In this document: positions 1 through 11,693 of the stretch, in pieces
Numbering within the stretch: position 1 is the stretch's first letter
How the letters are laid out: every line of letters begins with the position of its first letter
Source of the DNA: Reticulascus tulasneorum
Lineage: Eukaryota > Ascomycota > Sordariomycetes > Glomerellales > Reticulascaceae
DNA length: 64,000 nucleotides
Reading direction: 5' to 3'
Assembly: GCA_001557505.1 (NCBI GenBank)
Contig: LSAX01000003.1
Span: 3,286,001-3,350,000 of the forward strand
Translations under genes and position numbers: made by a program
Notes under the pieces: model-generated
What the model saw: the letters and a program-made list of their open reading frames with translations, nothing else
The model's database searches: none
Told to the model about the DNA's origin: nothing

Positions 1-187
1 TAAAGCCTATCGAGTCTGTCACGGCTGAGAAAATCAAGACGGTCAGTAGTTCTGTTGTGGCATACGAATCCATGCTAACCAATTGTTTCAGGCCGCCAAG
101 ACGGCTTTGGATGGCAAGGCCAGTGTTGCGGCAGTCGGAGATTTGTACGTACTACCGTACGCTGAAGAGCTTGGTCTTCGGGTATAG
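1..187 (+). CDS. Ubiquinol-cytochrome c reductase core protein 2-like, 3' end (partial)
   Basis: Only the last two exons are in the window. Exon 1-41 (reading codons from base 3) encodes KPIESVTAEKIKT. An intron at 42-91 has a GTCAGT donor, a GCTAAC branch site and a TTTCAG acceptor. Exon 92-187 encodes a tail that includes KASVAAVGDLYVLPYAEELG and ends in TAG. The AVGDL..LPYAEE..L ending is what I associate with fungal QCR2, the M16-peptidase-like but non-catalytic core subunit of mitochondrial complex III; the mitochondrial processing peptidase beta subunit ends differently. The assignment rests on about 44 residues, so another M16-family mitochondrial protein is possible. Both exons join in frame, so the gene looks intact here. 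Confidence 0.6.
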
Positions 188-2085
188 AAGCGGTTCCTCG
201 TGGGTGGAAATTCCATGTACCAACAACAGTCTGCTCCGCGTAGTTGAATGGAAGGGGATGGTATCCTTTGTGAATATATGTAGTAGAATTTTTAGAGTTT
301 CTCCAAGTAACACAGCCGCCACTTCATAGTCTAGTCGTGTGTTTAGTCGTGTGTTTTTGTGTCCATTTCAACATGCCAGGGTTCCTACAAAAGGGGTTGC
401 AGTATCGAACACCACGCCTGCAAACAATCGTAACCAGCTTGCTAGGCTGAGACTTGCATTTGCCGTCGGATTTCTGTGGCTGTTAATTGGGCCGGCCCCA
501 TCCAACGCTGGATCCTTTGCACTGAGAGAGGAGGGTTCTAGAACTTTGAGCCAAAAATAAATCAACGGTATCTTTCAGTCATGGCCATATTTTGTACCCG
601 AGCACAAAGCGAATAGGTTTTTAGTGCTTGATTTGGATCATGTAAGTTGGGCACTCAATGCTCTGAGAAATCTCAAGGCCATTGGAAATTAAATGGGGTT
701 GGAGTACTATGTAGCACCATGTACAAAGCCACCCCCAAACGCAAGCACTGCCGTGGCTGAAAATGTTGGCGTACAGTCACTCGAGAGGTCCCTTAGTTAC
801 TTTTTCGGAAAGGTCGCATGAGTGTGGTTATTTGTCCGTAGCTTTCGTCTGCGCTTTCTCGAGACCTAGCTAGGGACCGTCTAACGGGGTACGGATCTTC
901 CAGTCAAAGCTGGCAACCGGGCAGCTTCGCAAAGTATTCGTAGCATTCTCCCAGGTGCGGTGCGACAGAAAACAGTTCTCGGGAGGAGAGGTCAGGAAAC
1001 ACGGGACATCTCACTGAGGAACCTTGGATTACCTGCCCCTAATTAATACTTGCGCAGTACTTCTGCTACGCACTAATCTACGTACCATGCCATGTCGACC
1101 TGAGTCCCTTGGCCAGTGGAACATATTGGATGTGTCCATGTCCCCCCCGGACCACTTCCCGCTCCCACACCACACCTTTTTCTCGCTAGCCTGGCAAAAG
1201 TGACAAGGTAGTGAAAACAAAGCCTCATCTCTCAACCTCCACATCTGCAATTAACTCCTTCTCGCCCTGTTGCAGTTTTCCCCTTCTCCTTCCCAGCATC
1301 GCCAAAGCCTCGCCCAATTGCGACGCCAATTGCAGAGAATAGATTGGGCGACTCCCAAGAAACAGTCTTTCCTGACTTGACTGCCCGAGGGCCCGCCGTA
1401 GGTGAGACACCCAGCTGCTCCTCTTCTCCTTGCCTACTCTCTCGTCTCGTGCTTCGGTCCAGTGTCTTCTCATGTTCTCCCCCGAGTCCACCAGCATCAC
1501 CCACGCCTATGCTCTCTACCTCTACACACCCATATTGGCCGTTGCGACGGAAGGAATCTACGCGTGTGCTTTCGCTGCGGCTGTTGCCACGGTCTCCCCC
1601 AAAACCCAGTCTCGTGCCTACGACTCCAAGCTGACATCCGCTCCTCTTCGCAGAGTCCCCATTGTCCCGTAAGGAGTTCCTGGCGTCGCTAGAGGAGCCT
1701 CGTCGACTTGTCTGTTTCGAGCTTCATCGCTACCAAATTCCAGGCAAGACAAGCAGCGATCCTCCAACTCCGCCTTACCAAGGTTAGTTCTGTCCAATCT
1801 TGACATCGCTGCATTTCCCTGCCTTATGTTGCACTTTTTGAAGCAGCAGCTGAGGTTCGGTTCCTCGAGCTCCCAGCTTGTTTACTATAACAATTGGACC
1901 ACATCTGGCTTCCCCCAAACACCTCTTCCCAGCCTAGTCAGAAGACACATTAGCTTGTTCTACCCAGACTAGCTTCTCATGCTAACGTTCTCCAACCAGG
2001 GCGAGGGGTGCGATTCACCCGGTAGAGTGGTGCCGCCTTCGAAGCATTTTACACTTGTACCATCTCAGCAGGTCCAGACTGCATC
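188..2085. other. Intergenic region and probable Pbp1 leader
   Basis: After the QCR2-like stop I see no supported gene. The short open frames between 339 and 1806 overlap on both strands and resemble no family I know. From about 1240 onward the + strand becomes pyrimidine-rich, typical of a fungal promoter or 5' UTR. A branch-like GCTAAC followed by CCAACCAG at 1981-2000 suggests a leader intron ending near 2000. An in-frame TAG at 2023-2025 prevents simple extension of the downstream Pbp1 frame into this region. Confidence 0.5.
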
Positions 2086-5000
2086 ATGGTTCAACCGAAA
2101 AAAACACAGGGTGATATTGGGAACGGAAGCAACAAAAGAGAATCGAACACCATGCCTTACCCGAAGAAGGATTTGGGTGATGCTCGGTCTCCTGGGCCGA
2201 ATTCTGGCAAGCCGGATAGTCGAGGACAGAATGGTGCGTGACACGTTCTAGTCAAGAGACTCTAGCCCCTGCTAACTTCCATTGCAGGCAACAGGTCTGG
2301 CTTCCGCACAGATACCGCCATCTCCAATAGTCGGCTTGGGAATGAGCGAACGCTCCAACCTTGGGTTCCCGATGCTTCGGATGGGATGGACGGAAGCCTC
2401 GAGAAGACGTCGTCGGGCGGTACATGGGATCAGTTTGCCGAGAATGAGCGCCTGTTTGGCCTTACGACAGACTACGACGAGAACATTTACACGACAACCA
2501 TCGATAAAAGCCATCCCCAGTACAGAGAACGAATTGCAGCAGCCGAAAGAAAAGCAAGAGAGATAGAACGAAGCCTACCAACCACAGCACATGTAGCCGA
2601 GGAGCGGGTTATGGATCACGCAGGTGGAGACGATCGTGGAGGTGATGAAGAAGACAAGTATGTTGTTGAAAGTCCCTATTGATATCCTAGGTAGGCGCTA
2701 ATGGTGTATGAACAGGTATAGCGGCGTCAGGCGGCAAGATTTCCCTCCACTATCAAATCGCGAGAACAAATACATCCCCCCATCGAAACGAGCACCATCT
2801 GGCTTGGCTACAGTCACTGGCGCACCCGTTGATCCAGCTATAATTTCGTCGCAGCTACGGGTTCCGCCTTCCAAAAAACAATCAGTTACCAAAGCAGACG
2901 ATGGGAAGGCTCTGTCTCAAGGGCCAGCTAAGGTTGCCGTGCCAGAAACTCCCGACAGCCAAAAAGCTGCCGAGGCAAAATCGGGGTCCAAGTCGGCGCC
3001 AAAGCAGGAGGCAAATAATGAAGTAGAATCAAAATCTTCTGGCACTAAATCCCCGAGCCCCAAGCCAACCGATCCCAAGAACTCTGAGAAATCCGCTGCG
3101 CCTCTTCGTCCGTCTGGCACGACGAGCCGTACGATCTCTCCACAGGCGAAAGCACCTGCTCCGAGTGCTGCACCGAGTGCTGCGTCCACGGTAGAGCGGG
3201 ATGTTCTCAATTCCTTCAAGACATTTGCAAGCCAACAGCGCCAGAACGCCGAAAAGGTTCGGAGTAGCAAAGCAAAGGCGGACAAGGAAGTGAAGTTGAC
3301 TGAGCTGAAAAAATTTGCCGACAGTTTTAAACTTTCAACTCCAGTACCGACTGATCTTATCTCAATCATTGCCAAGGATCCAAGCAAGCAGAAAGAGATT
3401 CAAGCAAAAGCTATTCAGAATGCTGAGGACGTAGCAAGAGCGAAGGCCGATGCTGCTGTCAAGGATAAGGATGGTGCTGCCAAAGAGTCACAGCCGAAAC
3501 CATCCATAGAGAGCTCCGTTGGGTCAGCTACCACAGATGCGAGAACAACGGCACGGTCGGCTGCTCCACCACATGCTGCGTCCCCATCAGGTTCTGCTGC
3601 CCGCCACCAAGGCGGGCGACAGTCTTATGCAAATCCTCCGTACAATGCGCAATCTTACAGAAACGACCGGTCTAGTGGACAACACGCACCCCCACAAAAC
3701 CGGCAGCCTCTGGCCCAGCGACTACGCAGCGTCGAGCAGCAGAAGATGTCACAACCTCCACAAAATCACCAGCACACCGCCGGTGTCCAGGATATGCGCT
3801 TACCACCAACTGGTCCGGCAAACACTGTCGATCCGTCTTTCGCACGGCGTCTCAGCGGAGTGCCTAGTCATATGGGTGGCAAGCTCAACCCCAATAGCCA
3901 CGAGTTTAGACCGAACCCTTTCGCGACCTCCTTCAACCCCAATAGCCACGCCAGTGCTGGGTCTAGCCCTAGATCTGCTGCCAACAACGTGTCGGACGGG
4001 CAGACTAATCCAAGCCCAAGTGGTCAACTAATTCGCCGAAAGACCAAGGCCATCGATGTAAAGAAGTGTTTTATCTTGTCACATATCAAGTCCTTACCAA
4101 CCCAAGGGCGAAACTGGGATGACAATGATGGTATCAGGCAGTCGTTCGACACACCTCCCACCTGGAGACAACTTCAAGAAGGCAACGAGAAGCCAGAGTC
4201 TTCGATGCACCTAACCTACAAGGAGTTTCTGGAGCGACAGTCATTTCCTGCTCAAGCCATGGCTACGCCCAATCCTCCGCATGTTATGCCGCAGTTAGCC
4301 CACCAGCATCAACTCCCTTTCCACCTTCAGCATGGAGCCCACAACATGGCTCCAAGGCAATCACCACATATGCCACCGATGCAAATGCATACTCCGCACG
4401 GACCTGTTCCACATGTTCCATTCAACAATGTAGATGACCATCGAATGATGCACTCCAACTCAGCTCAGTCATTCGCCTCTCCCCGTATGGCACAAGTACC
4501 AATCACTTATGCGCCTGCCGTCAACTCACCTGCTCAAGTCCCGTACAATCAGCCGGTAATGCAACCATTCGTAGGACCTGGCACGCCGCAAATGGGCCAG
4601 TTTCGGAGCTTTTCCAACAATCCTCAGTTTATGCCTCAACAGGCAGGGCATATGGGTGGACACATGATGGTTCAACCCCAGTTCATTGCCAGCCCGCAGG
4701 GCTTGGTTCCAGCGCCGCAAATGCAGATGTACGCTGGTGTTCATCCTCAGTTCATCCCCCAAAATACTGGTCCTCCACAGTCGATGCCTGGCTCCAACGG
4801 ATACCCTAGTCCCGGGCGGCCTTCAGCGCCGATGATGGTTCATCAAGGTTCTCAGCAGGGCCAGCCAGTTTATGGCATGAGCCCCAACATACAATATCAA
4901 CAACCCGTGTTTGTACCTCAGCAACCTGGTGGTCAGGGTAAGATGGAGTCAAGTCAAATCATGTACAATTTATTAACTCTGCTCAGTAGGCAACATTCGA

Positions 5001-5207
5001 GGCTACAGCAGCCCGGGACCCCAGCATTTCGGTACAAGCCCTCAACAGATGCACCAATATGGGGCACAGCATCGCAGCGGTAGCAACAGCTATGCTCCCA
5101 AGAACTTTGGTGGGGTTCACGGGCAGCATCAAGTCGCACAGCAAGTTCACCCCGTTCCGACTGGTACTCAGGGCCGGACGCCCGAGGGCTCTGACGAGGC
5201 CAAGTGA
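2086..5207 (+). CDS. pbp1: Ataxin-2 / Pab1-binding protein Pbp1 homolog (LsmAD protein)
   Basis: Ataxin-2 homologs bind poly(A)-binding protein and act in stress granules, mRNA stability and TOR signalling. Exons 2086-2233, 2288-2657, 2716-4937 and 4990-5207 join in frame to 985 aa; all introns are 52-58 nt GT..AG. The LsmAD domain is at residues ~96-150 (WDQFAENERLFG, then DENIYTT and a basic helix with AERKAREIE), followed by SGVRRQDFPPL and a long Pro/Gln/Met-rich disordered region. A PAM2 motif (KLNPNSHEFRP, 3881-3913) is the expected contact for the Pab1 MLLE domain. Reading through the last intron would end the protein at 5083; splicing gives the Ser/Tyr/Gln-rich tail ending EGSDEAK that I associate with fungal homologs. 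Odd: no Lsm domain is visible before LsmAD. The start is the first ATG after the in-frame stop at 2023. Confidence 0.88.
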
Positions 5208-7361
5208 CAACCGGCCAGCACATGAAGCCGCGTTGTGGGATGTGCCGAAGCCATATTCCCAGCCAACCTTCATCCTCTTAGCCACTGGGGGCATAGAGAG
5301 CCACGCGTTGCGGTTTTTCTTATCTACATGTCTTCGTCTGACGCGTATCTCTACGAATGGATCAGATAAGAAAGCAATACCTCCGAATGGCCAAACAGAC
5401 CCTTCACCAATCGCTCTAACCTGCGTTATATTCAGCAATGCAATACGACTATGACCCTGGATCCAGTTCAGGCCTCGAAATGCTAGCGGTTGTCCGTCGT
5501 ATCACGGCCCATAGCACAATTGGTGCTACTAGCCATGTTCCGAGAAAAGCGTCACGGAGCTCTGTTATACTCAGGCTCTGACCTGGCTGGGAGAACGCGG
5601 CAGCCACAGACTCGACCTGTGGAGAATTGAGCTTGCAGGGGCTCGTGGGGAGGGTGAGGGTTGTTTCCTCGCAGATTGTGGTCTGGAGATGTCAACTTGA
5701 GAGGCTCCCCGATGTGGTGTCACTATCCTGCCGGTAGATCGAAGGCTTTACCCAGGGCGTGATTAGTTTACTGGCAGTGGCCACGTAGCTTAGCTTGTAG
5801 TATTGAGAAGACAGCTATGCTACGTCATTAAATGTTCATCATGGATTCGTTCATCTCAGTGTGCTGTGTAGTGCATCGAGGTATACAGGGCTGTATTTTT
5901 CGTAATGTGGATCTACTGGGCGGTTGTCATCTGTCAGATGAGAAGAGGGCGGACGGCCACCATCCGTCTGTTTTGTTTTGCGGCTTCTATTTGACATGCA
6001 TAATCCATGGCTATCTTGGAGACGTTTGTAAGCTGGCCGAGTCAGTCAGCTATTTGGGCACCCGTATAGAGCAGGTGCATATCACCTGCTTGGGTAGCTC
6101 GTTTTCTGGGCGGGAATACAATAGCAAGGAACCGAAGGCGGACGGCGGACATGAGCCGGCAGGGAATAAGAGCCCGAGCCTAATGAGATGAGCAGCAGAT
6201 CGACACACAGCATGAAGTAGGAACTGGTTGTTCTAGCGTCAGCGGGTTCTCGGAGGATGTTATTCGCTGAATGCATGTTTGAAAACCAATGCATCAGGCA
6301 GAGAATAGGGGGGGGTTTTCTGTCTGCCCAGAACTGTGCCCTGCTTCCAGGTTTGTTCTCCCGCGGCTCGGTAGGGGGGTTCACGACACGACACTGCAGC
6401 GCTGGTGGCAATAGGCCCTGGGGCTGCTGTGAGCAAACCCAAATAAGGTACGTAGCCATGTTTCATCCGTCTTTCGAGTCCAGACTTCTGAAGCGGCGAC
6501 TCTGAAAGCCGGAGCCAATCAAAGAATCCCCGGACCCTAGCGTTTCACCACGCCAGGAACGCGCCACACCTGATTGGCTCTGGGCGACGGCTCCTTTGAC
6601 TGTCGCTTGCTTCAGAGTTTTGGCGCGGCTCTGGTGATGTGGCTTGTCATTCGTGCATCCATCCATTGTGTCCTTTGTTCCCTGTCAACGGTGGCTTCCG
6701 ACGAGCAGATAAACGCATCTTTGAATGTCTCCTATACTAAGATGGGGCGGCGGGTGGGTATCTTTTGTCCAGGAGGGAATAAGGAGAGTGAGAAGTACGT
6801 AATAGTAGGACCTGGAGGCATCCCGCTGGCGATGGGTTGTCGACGTGTATTGTCGTCCGCCCTTGCTAGCATTCACCAGCGGGCCGTAAGTCATAAAGGC
6901 CGCGGTCCTTCCTCCAAATGTACTGCTTCAAACCGCATCTTGTGTTCTTCTCTGCTCGTCTGTTGTTTTGCTTCTTTTCGTCTCAATCAGGTCCATTCCT
7001 TTCCTGGTACCTACTCCAGAGTGCAGGTTTCGCTTCTGGTTCCTTCTTTCAGAAACTATACAATTGCGCATTCTGCGTGCTGCTAGAACAGCCCTATTGT
7101 TCTTTTCAACCCTACTTGACAATATATCTCTTCCCATTTCAGTTTTCGGAACAACATCTCTGTTCCATTGTCAGTCTTTCTTCGACTTGGAACGAGCAGG
7201 CACGACAATCGCTACTATAAAGCACACTTTTCTCAGCTTCTGGAGAACCAAGCACCAATATTAGTTCATAGCATTCCCTTACACTTTTCAACACCTCATC
7301 ATCTACAGCAGAACACACCAAGTTCAAGAGCCGGACTCTCACCCCGAACTACTCCACCGAG
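5208..7361. other. Intergenic region and AA11 promoter
   Basis: No supported gene. Open frames such as 5832-6191, 6082-6459 and 6574-7086 encode compositionally odd peptides without a recognisable motif and overlap frames on the other strand. The last ~200 bases are A/C-rich and look like the leader of the LPMO gene. Confidence 0.55.
7216..7222 (+). promoter_or_regulatory. Possible TATA box of the AA11 gene
   Basis: TATAAAG lies 140 bases upstream of the LPMO start codon, followed by an A/C-rich leader. The position allows a transcription start around 7245-7260. Inferred from motif and spacing only. Confidence 0.35.
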
Positions 7362-8702
7362 ATGCAGAACTCATTCGTTCTTGTTGTTGCCGCCGTCTTC
7401 GCGGCCGTCGGCCATGTATCTGCCCATATGGAAGTCACTTGGCCTCCACCTCTACGATCAAAGCACAATCCCTTTGCCGGAAACGACATCGACTACAGCA
7501 TGACCAGCCCTCTTAAAGGCTCAGGTAGCGACTTCCCTTGCAAGGGAAGTCTCAGCCTTCTAGGCACAGATCAAGCCTCGCCTGTCACAACATACCAGGC
7601 TGGTGGTACCTACAACGTCACAATCTCAGGGGGTGCAAACCACAATGGAGGGAGTTGCCAAGTATCGCTCTCCGTTGACAGCGGTAAGACGTTCAAAGTT
7701 CTGCACAGCTATATTGGCAATTGTCCTACTGCGGGCACTTCTTCTTTGGATTTCACAGTTCCAGCCGATGTTCCGCAGTCCGATGAAGCCATTCTCAGCT
7801 GGAGTTGGCTCAACAAGGTTGGCAACCGAGAATTCTATATGAACTGTGCTGTTGTGTCGTTGGTTGGCACAGTTTCTGCACGATCCCCATCCCCCAATCG
7901 CCACACGGGCATTCCACGCGCAAAGCGGGCCGCAAGTTTTAGCAGTCTTCCCGAAATGTTTATAGCGAATATCGAAAATGGCTGCAAGACCTTAGATGGC
8001 ACCGACGTTCTCTTTCCTGACCCAGGTGCGGACGTCTCTGGAGACCCATCCACAGCTATAGCACCAGATGGAACTTGTGGCGCCGCTGCGGCAAACCCTG
8101 ATGACGGCACTGGCTCTGGTCCGGGGTCCGGAAGCCCGTCGTCAAGCGTCCCCGCTGCGCCAGAGCCCAGTTCTCCAGCCTCTGAAGCGCCACCAAGCTC
8201 GAGCGCCATCCCGGCCCCCAGCACCGCTGTAGCCGCACCTTCGTCTTCTCTGTATGTTCACCTCTCCTCGTCCGCTTCGGACCGCCTATCAGTTGTACCA
8301 ATTCCACTAACATCTCTCAGTCCGGGGGGTGTTTTCGTCACTGTGTCCGTGCCGGGCAGCTCCCCGACGCAACCAGCTGGCACCGAACCGACAACTTTAG
8401 CCACCGTTACCAAGACTGGAGTAGCCGCCTCTCCGACGACTACCGCATCACCAAGCAATGGACCTGGTTCCGGGTCTGGCGGTGGCTCTTCCGGCTCAGT
8501 GGCTCCCGGAACTGCTTGCACTTCCGAGGGTCAGTGGAACTGCATCGGAGGAACCCAGTTTCAACGGTGTGCCTCCGGAGCATGGTCTCAACTCATTTCC
8601 ATGGCGGCTGGGACTTCTTGCCAACCTGGAATGGGCGATACACTGGTCATGTCCAAGAAGAGGAGCGGTGCCCGTCGATTCTTGTCCGCTTGGACTATGT
8701 GA
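7362..8702 (+). CDS. AA11-family lytic polysaccharide monooxygenase, secreted
   Basis: AA11 enzymes are secreted copper enzymes that oxidatively cleave chitin. The single-exon frame gives 446 aa. A signal peptide (1-21, ending GHVSA) precedes HMEVTWPPP, so His22 becomes the N-terminal histidine of the copper brace. The second brace histidine is His94 (GGANHNGGSC) and the axial tyrosine is probably Tyr159 (NREFYMNC). Paired cysteines (Cys60, Cys99, Cys121, Cys162) and the EMFIANIENGC segment are typical of the fold. A Ser/Pro/Gly/Thr-rich linker (about residues 245-385) leads to a small Cys-rich end module (CTSEGQWNCIGGTQFQRC) like the X278 module often found on AA11 proteins and presumed to bind chitin. 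Likely role: chitin turnover in the fungus's own wall or in prey or competitors. Confidence 0.9.
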   Translation: MQNSFVLVVAAVFAAVGHVSAHMEVTWPPPLRSKHNPFAGNDIDYSMTSPLKGSGSDFPCKGSLSLLGTDQASPVTTYQAGGTYNVTISGGANHNGGSCQVSLSVDSGKTFKVLHSYIGNCPTAGTSSLDFTVPADVPQSDEAILSWSWLNKVGNREFYMNCAVVSLVGTVSARSPSPNRHTGIPRAKRAASFSSLPEMFIANIENGCKTLDGTDVLFPDPGADVSGDPSTAIAPDGTCGAAAANPDDGTGSGPGSGSPSSSVPAAPEPSSPASEAPPSSSAIPAPSTAVAAPSSSLYVHLSSSASDRLSVVPIPLTSLSPGGVFVTVSVPGSSPTQPAGTEPTTLATVTKTGVAASPTTTASPSNGPGSGSGGGSSGSVAPGTACTSEGQWNCIGGTQFQRCASGAWSQLISMAAGTSCQPGMGDTLVMSKKRSGARRFLSAWTM

Positions 8703-9998
8703 AAACCGGTGGCGCCACTCCTGTACATATGCCACGGGCGAAGGGCTTTATTACCGTGCGTAAGCCACGGCCTGCAGATTGGGGAGGTGATAGCAGCTTT
8801 TGTTTATAGATTGTCTGGCGTTGGAAGGGGTGACACCATGGGTTCCCGCCATTTTAGTATATATTGTCAGTGAGATTGTACATATGCATCTCTTTTCTTT
8901 CGTACCCTACCCTCGTTGGTTCTTTGGGATTGACTTGACATTTCTCTTGCATCTTTGCATCTACACTACCTGTTGAGTTGTAAGCAAAGGGAAATCCTCT
9001 ACGCGGTAACACCAGCCGCGCTTCTCCGTAAAACAATTAGTTAGATTCTGTATTTCTTATGGATTTATTAGCTCATATAGCCACGCGAACTTCTTTTCGT
9101 TAAAAGAGCCAAGAGGCAGGATCCGTGTTGTCTTGGTAGGCAACCTCACCATGCAGGTAGGTCGGCATTATTAGTGTACAGTAAGATATGTAGACCGGAG
9201 GCCGCCATCGTCGCTCCAAGGATGGATGGGGTCAGACCAGGCCTTGGCGAGTACAGTCGCGAACCCCCTCCCCCCACCCCACCTATTCTTAGGTACAGTG
9301 GGTAGGTAGCTTGTTTACCTGGATAGGTAGGCAGGTTACGGAGTACATACACAATGAAATGCACCCAAAGTCGCCGTGCGAATCCATGTCACTGTGTCGG
9401 ACCTACCAAGCACTGTACGAGACTGCATCCATCTGCCAAAGAACAAGCACAGTCTCGGTGGCGTTCGCACGCGTTCGTTCACCTTGCTCATTCGAACGAA
9501 GCTTTTCCAAGGCTGGCGCAGTGACTGACGACGACCTGTCTTCAGCAGGAGTACTGGGGCTGTGCTGGGTGCCTGGTGCTGTGGTGCGAACTCACTACAG
9601 TCAACTCTACCATATTCCGCTTCCGTCCACCATGCCCTTTATCTTGTCTGCGTTATTAGAAGTACCTATGGATTATTTACGCAGATAAAGACCCCCAAAG
9701 CTGACTGCCTTATTATCGATGTATGTACCGTGAGGTCAGGTAGCAAGTCTGCCGCCACTCTCTTCCAGACCGCCCAGGCCCTCACACCACCACCCTTTTC
9801 CTTTGTGCCAGCACCACCACCCCAACCCACCCACCCACTCATAGGCCCCTTGTGAATGCATCTCCACAACATTATAATACACAGAGCCCGCCCGCATTCG
9901 ATATTCCGCACTCTTTTCCAATCGCTCTTCCCTCTGACGCCGTATATCGTGACGGACACCCATCCTCTGCTATCTGTTCTACTGTTTCCCAATCACTG
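8703..9998. other. Intergenic region
   Basis: No supported gene. The region carries the AA11 3' UTR and the WW-protein promoter. Stretches rich in TAGGTAGG-type repeats occur at 9290-9345, and a C/A-rich tract (ccaccacc) at 9786-9840 precedes the WW gene. The open frames at 9311-9688 and 9562-9855 are not convincing. Confidence 0.5.
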
Positions 9999-11332
9999 AT
10001 GGCAGGGCCAACTTCCCCAGGCACTGAGGGGCCAACCTTTGCCCCGCCTCCACTACCTGCCGGCTGGATTGCGCAGTGGGACGCAGCAAGCAGAAAATAC
10101 TACTTCGTTCAACTGTCGACCGGCGTCTCGCAGTGGGAGACTCCAACCGAGGCCGCACCCGTCGGCGGCACTCCAGTTCAGGTGTCTGAGCATCCCTACG
10201 GTGCCCCTCAACACGGCGAGGTCATCACACATCCCGACGGCACCCAGACCGTGCGACACTCCGACGGCTCGATGGAGCCCGTACTGCCTGCAGATGGCTC
10301 GAGGGGTCCCGGTGGCCCCACGGGCGACCGTGGTTTCGGCGTACGTATATAGCCAAGATGCGATGAGCTCTACTTGACCCGGCCTTTGCTAATCTGCTGG
10401 TGTGTACAGGGCATGGCGATGAATGCGTTGCTCGGCGGCAAGAACCAGGGCCACGGGGCTTCCCATGGTGGTGGCGGGCATGGATCGAACCCTCTGGGCG
10501 GCCTCGCTGGGCAGTTGATGGGAGGTCTGTCAGGCGGACAGGGTGGCAGTCACGGGGGAGGAAGTCACGGAGCAGGGAAGAACCCTCTGGGCAAGCTCGG
10601 CGGCGCCTTAGCTTCGAGCCTGCTCTCGTCTGGAAACAAACCGCACCAGCCACAGCAACAGAATTACCATGGTGGGCAGTCCACTGGCCAGCAACAGCAG
10701 CAGCACGGCGCTGGAGGTTTAGCAGGCTCCCTCATGGGCGGCGTTGCCAACATGTTCGGCGGCGGCAAGCCAGCCCACGGTGTGAGTATCTCCAGAGCGG
10801 GTCAAGTCAGTTGTCGAATCGAGCTAATAGGCTGCAATAGGGTCAAAACTATGGCTACTCCAACACAGGACCGAGCGGAGGCTATTCGGGCCAAGCCCCG
10901 CCAGCATCTTATCAACCGCCAACTCATCAGACGCCTCCGACCGGGACGCCTTCATATCATTCTCCTCCGCCAAACCAATCGCATACACAGTCATACCCCC
11001 CGCCTCCACCACCGGGCCAACCTCAGCATAATCCTTCTTACGGCCCTCCGGGTGGCCAGCAGTCACACACTCCCTCATATGGCCACGCGCCTCCGACGCC
11101 ACAAGGACAACCGCAGTATGGTCAGCCCTCTCCATACCAACAACCCAATTATGGGGCTCCGCCGCCTTCGAACCAACCTCACCAGCAGCAGCAGCAATAC
11201 GGCGGCGGCGGCTACAACCCATCTTATGCGGGGGCTCCGCCACAAGGCCAGTCGCCTTACCCAGGGCAGCCGTCATATTCTAACAACCAGCCCCCTCACC
11301 AAGGACAGGGCTATGGCAACCCTCCTTACTGA
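9999..11332 (+). CDS. WW-domain protein with Gly/His/Gln-rich tail
   Basis: Exons 9999-10340, 10410-10781 and 10841-11332 join in frame to 401 aa. A single WW domain sits near residues 18-50: LPAGWIAQWDAASRKYYFV has the first tryptophan and aromatic core, and STGVSQWETP supplies the second tryptophan and the proline. WW domains bind proline-rich ligands. The middle is Gly/His/Ser-rich with repeated GGLAGQLMGG / GGLAGSLMGG / GGVANMFGGG units. The C-terminal third is a Pro/Gln/Tyr/Gly-rich low-complexity tail (SYGPPGGQQ, YGQPSPYQQP) of the kind that promotes self-association. I cannot name a specific orthologue. An ORF reading through the second intron is a frame artefact; splicing restores the Tyr/Pro-rich frame. 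It converges on the PGA1-like gene 361 bases downstream. Confidence 0.8.
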
Positions 11333-11693
11333 GCGCGAGCGAAGCTTGTTAGCTAATTACACGGCTTTGGACCCATAGTCGAGGTTCTGTTGCTTGAATC
11401 GAGCCTGCGTTCTCCTAGATCAGTTTCCGTTCGTTTTTATGTCGGGCAAGCTGCAAGTGGCAGATCTGCCGTATCAGCGGGACTGGCTGGGCCTGATTGT
11501 TGGATCCGGCTCAGGTTTCCCAGGGGTGGGGTTTTAGGACATTGCGAGCAGCGTTTTTGCGGTGACTTCGATAAGATATGCCCTCGACCTAGCATGTAGA
11601 TATCAAAATTCATATCCAGACGAACTGCTACAATTGCCTCCTGGCGGAGCTGGCGGATGAAGCCGCCGCACATAGTCCTGCCCTGAATGCCCG
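11333..11693. other. Convergent 3' UTR region
   Basis: Short stretch between the 3' ends of the WW gene (+) and the PGA1-like gene (-). No gene or clear terminator hairpin seen. Confidence 0.5.

Noticed and set aside
2708..5083. Unspliced Pbp1 frame ending at 5083
   Set aside because: It starts inside an exon and reads through the last intron; splicing joins conserved N- and C-terminal parts in frame.
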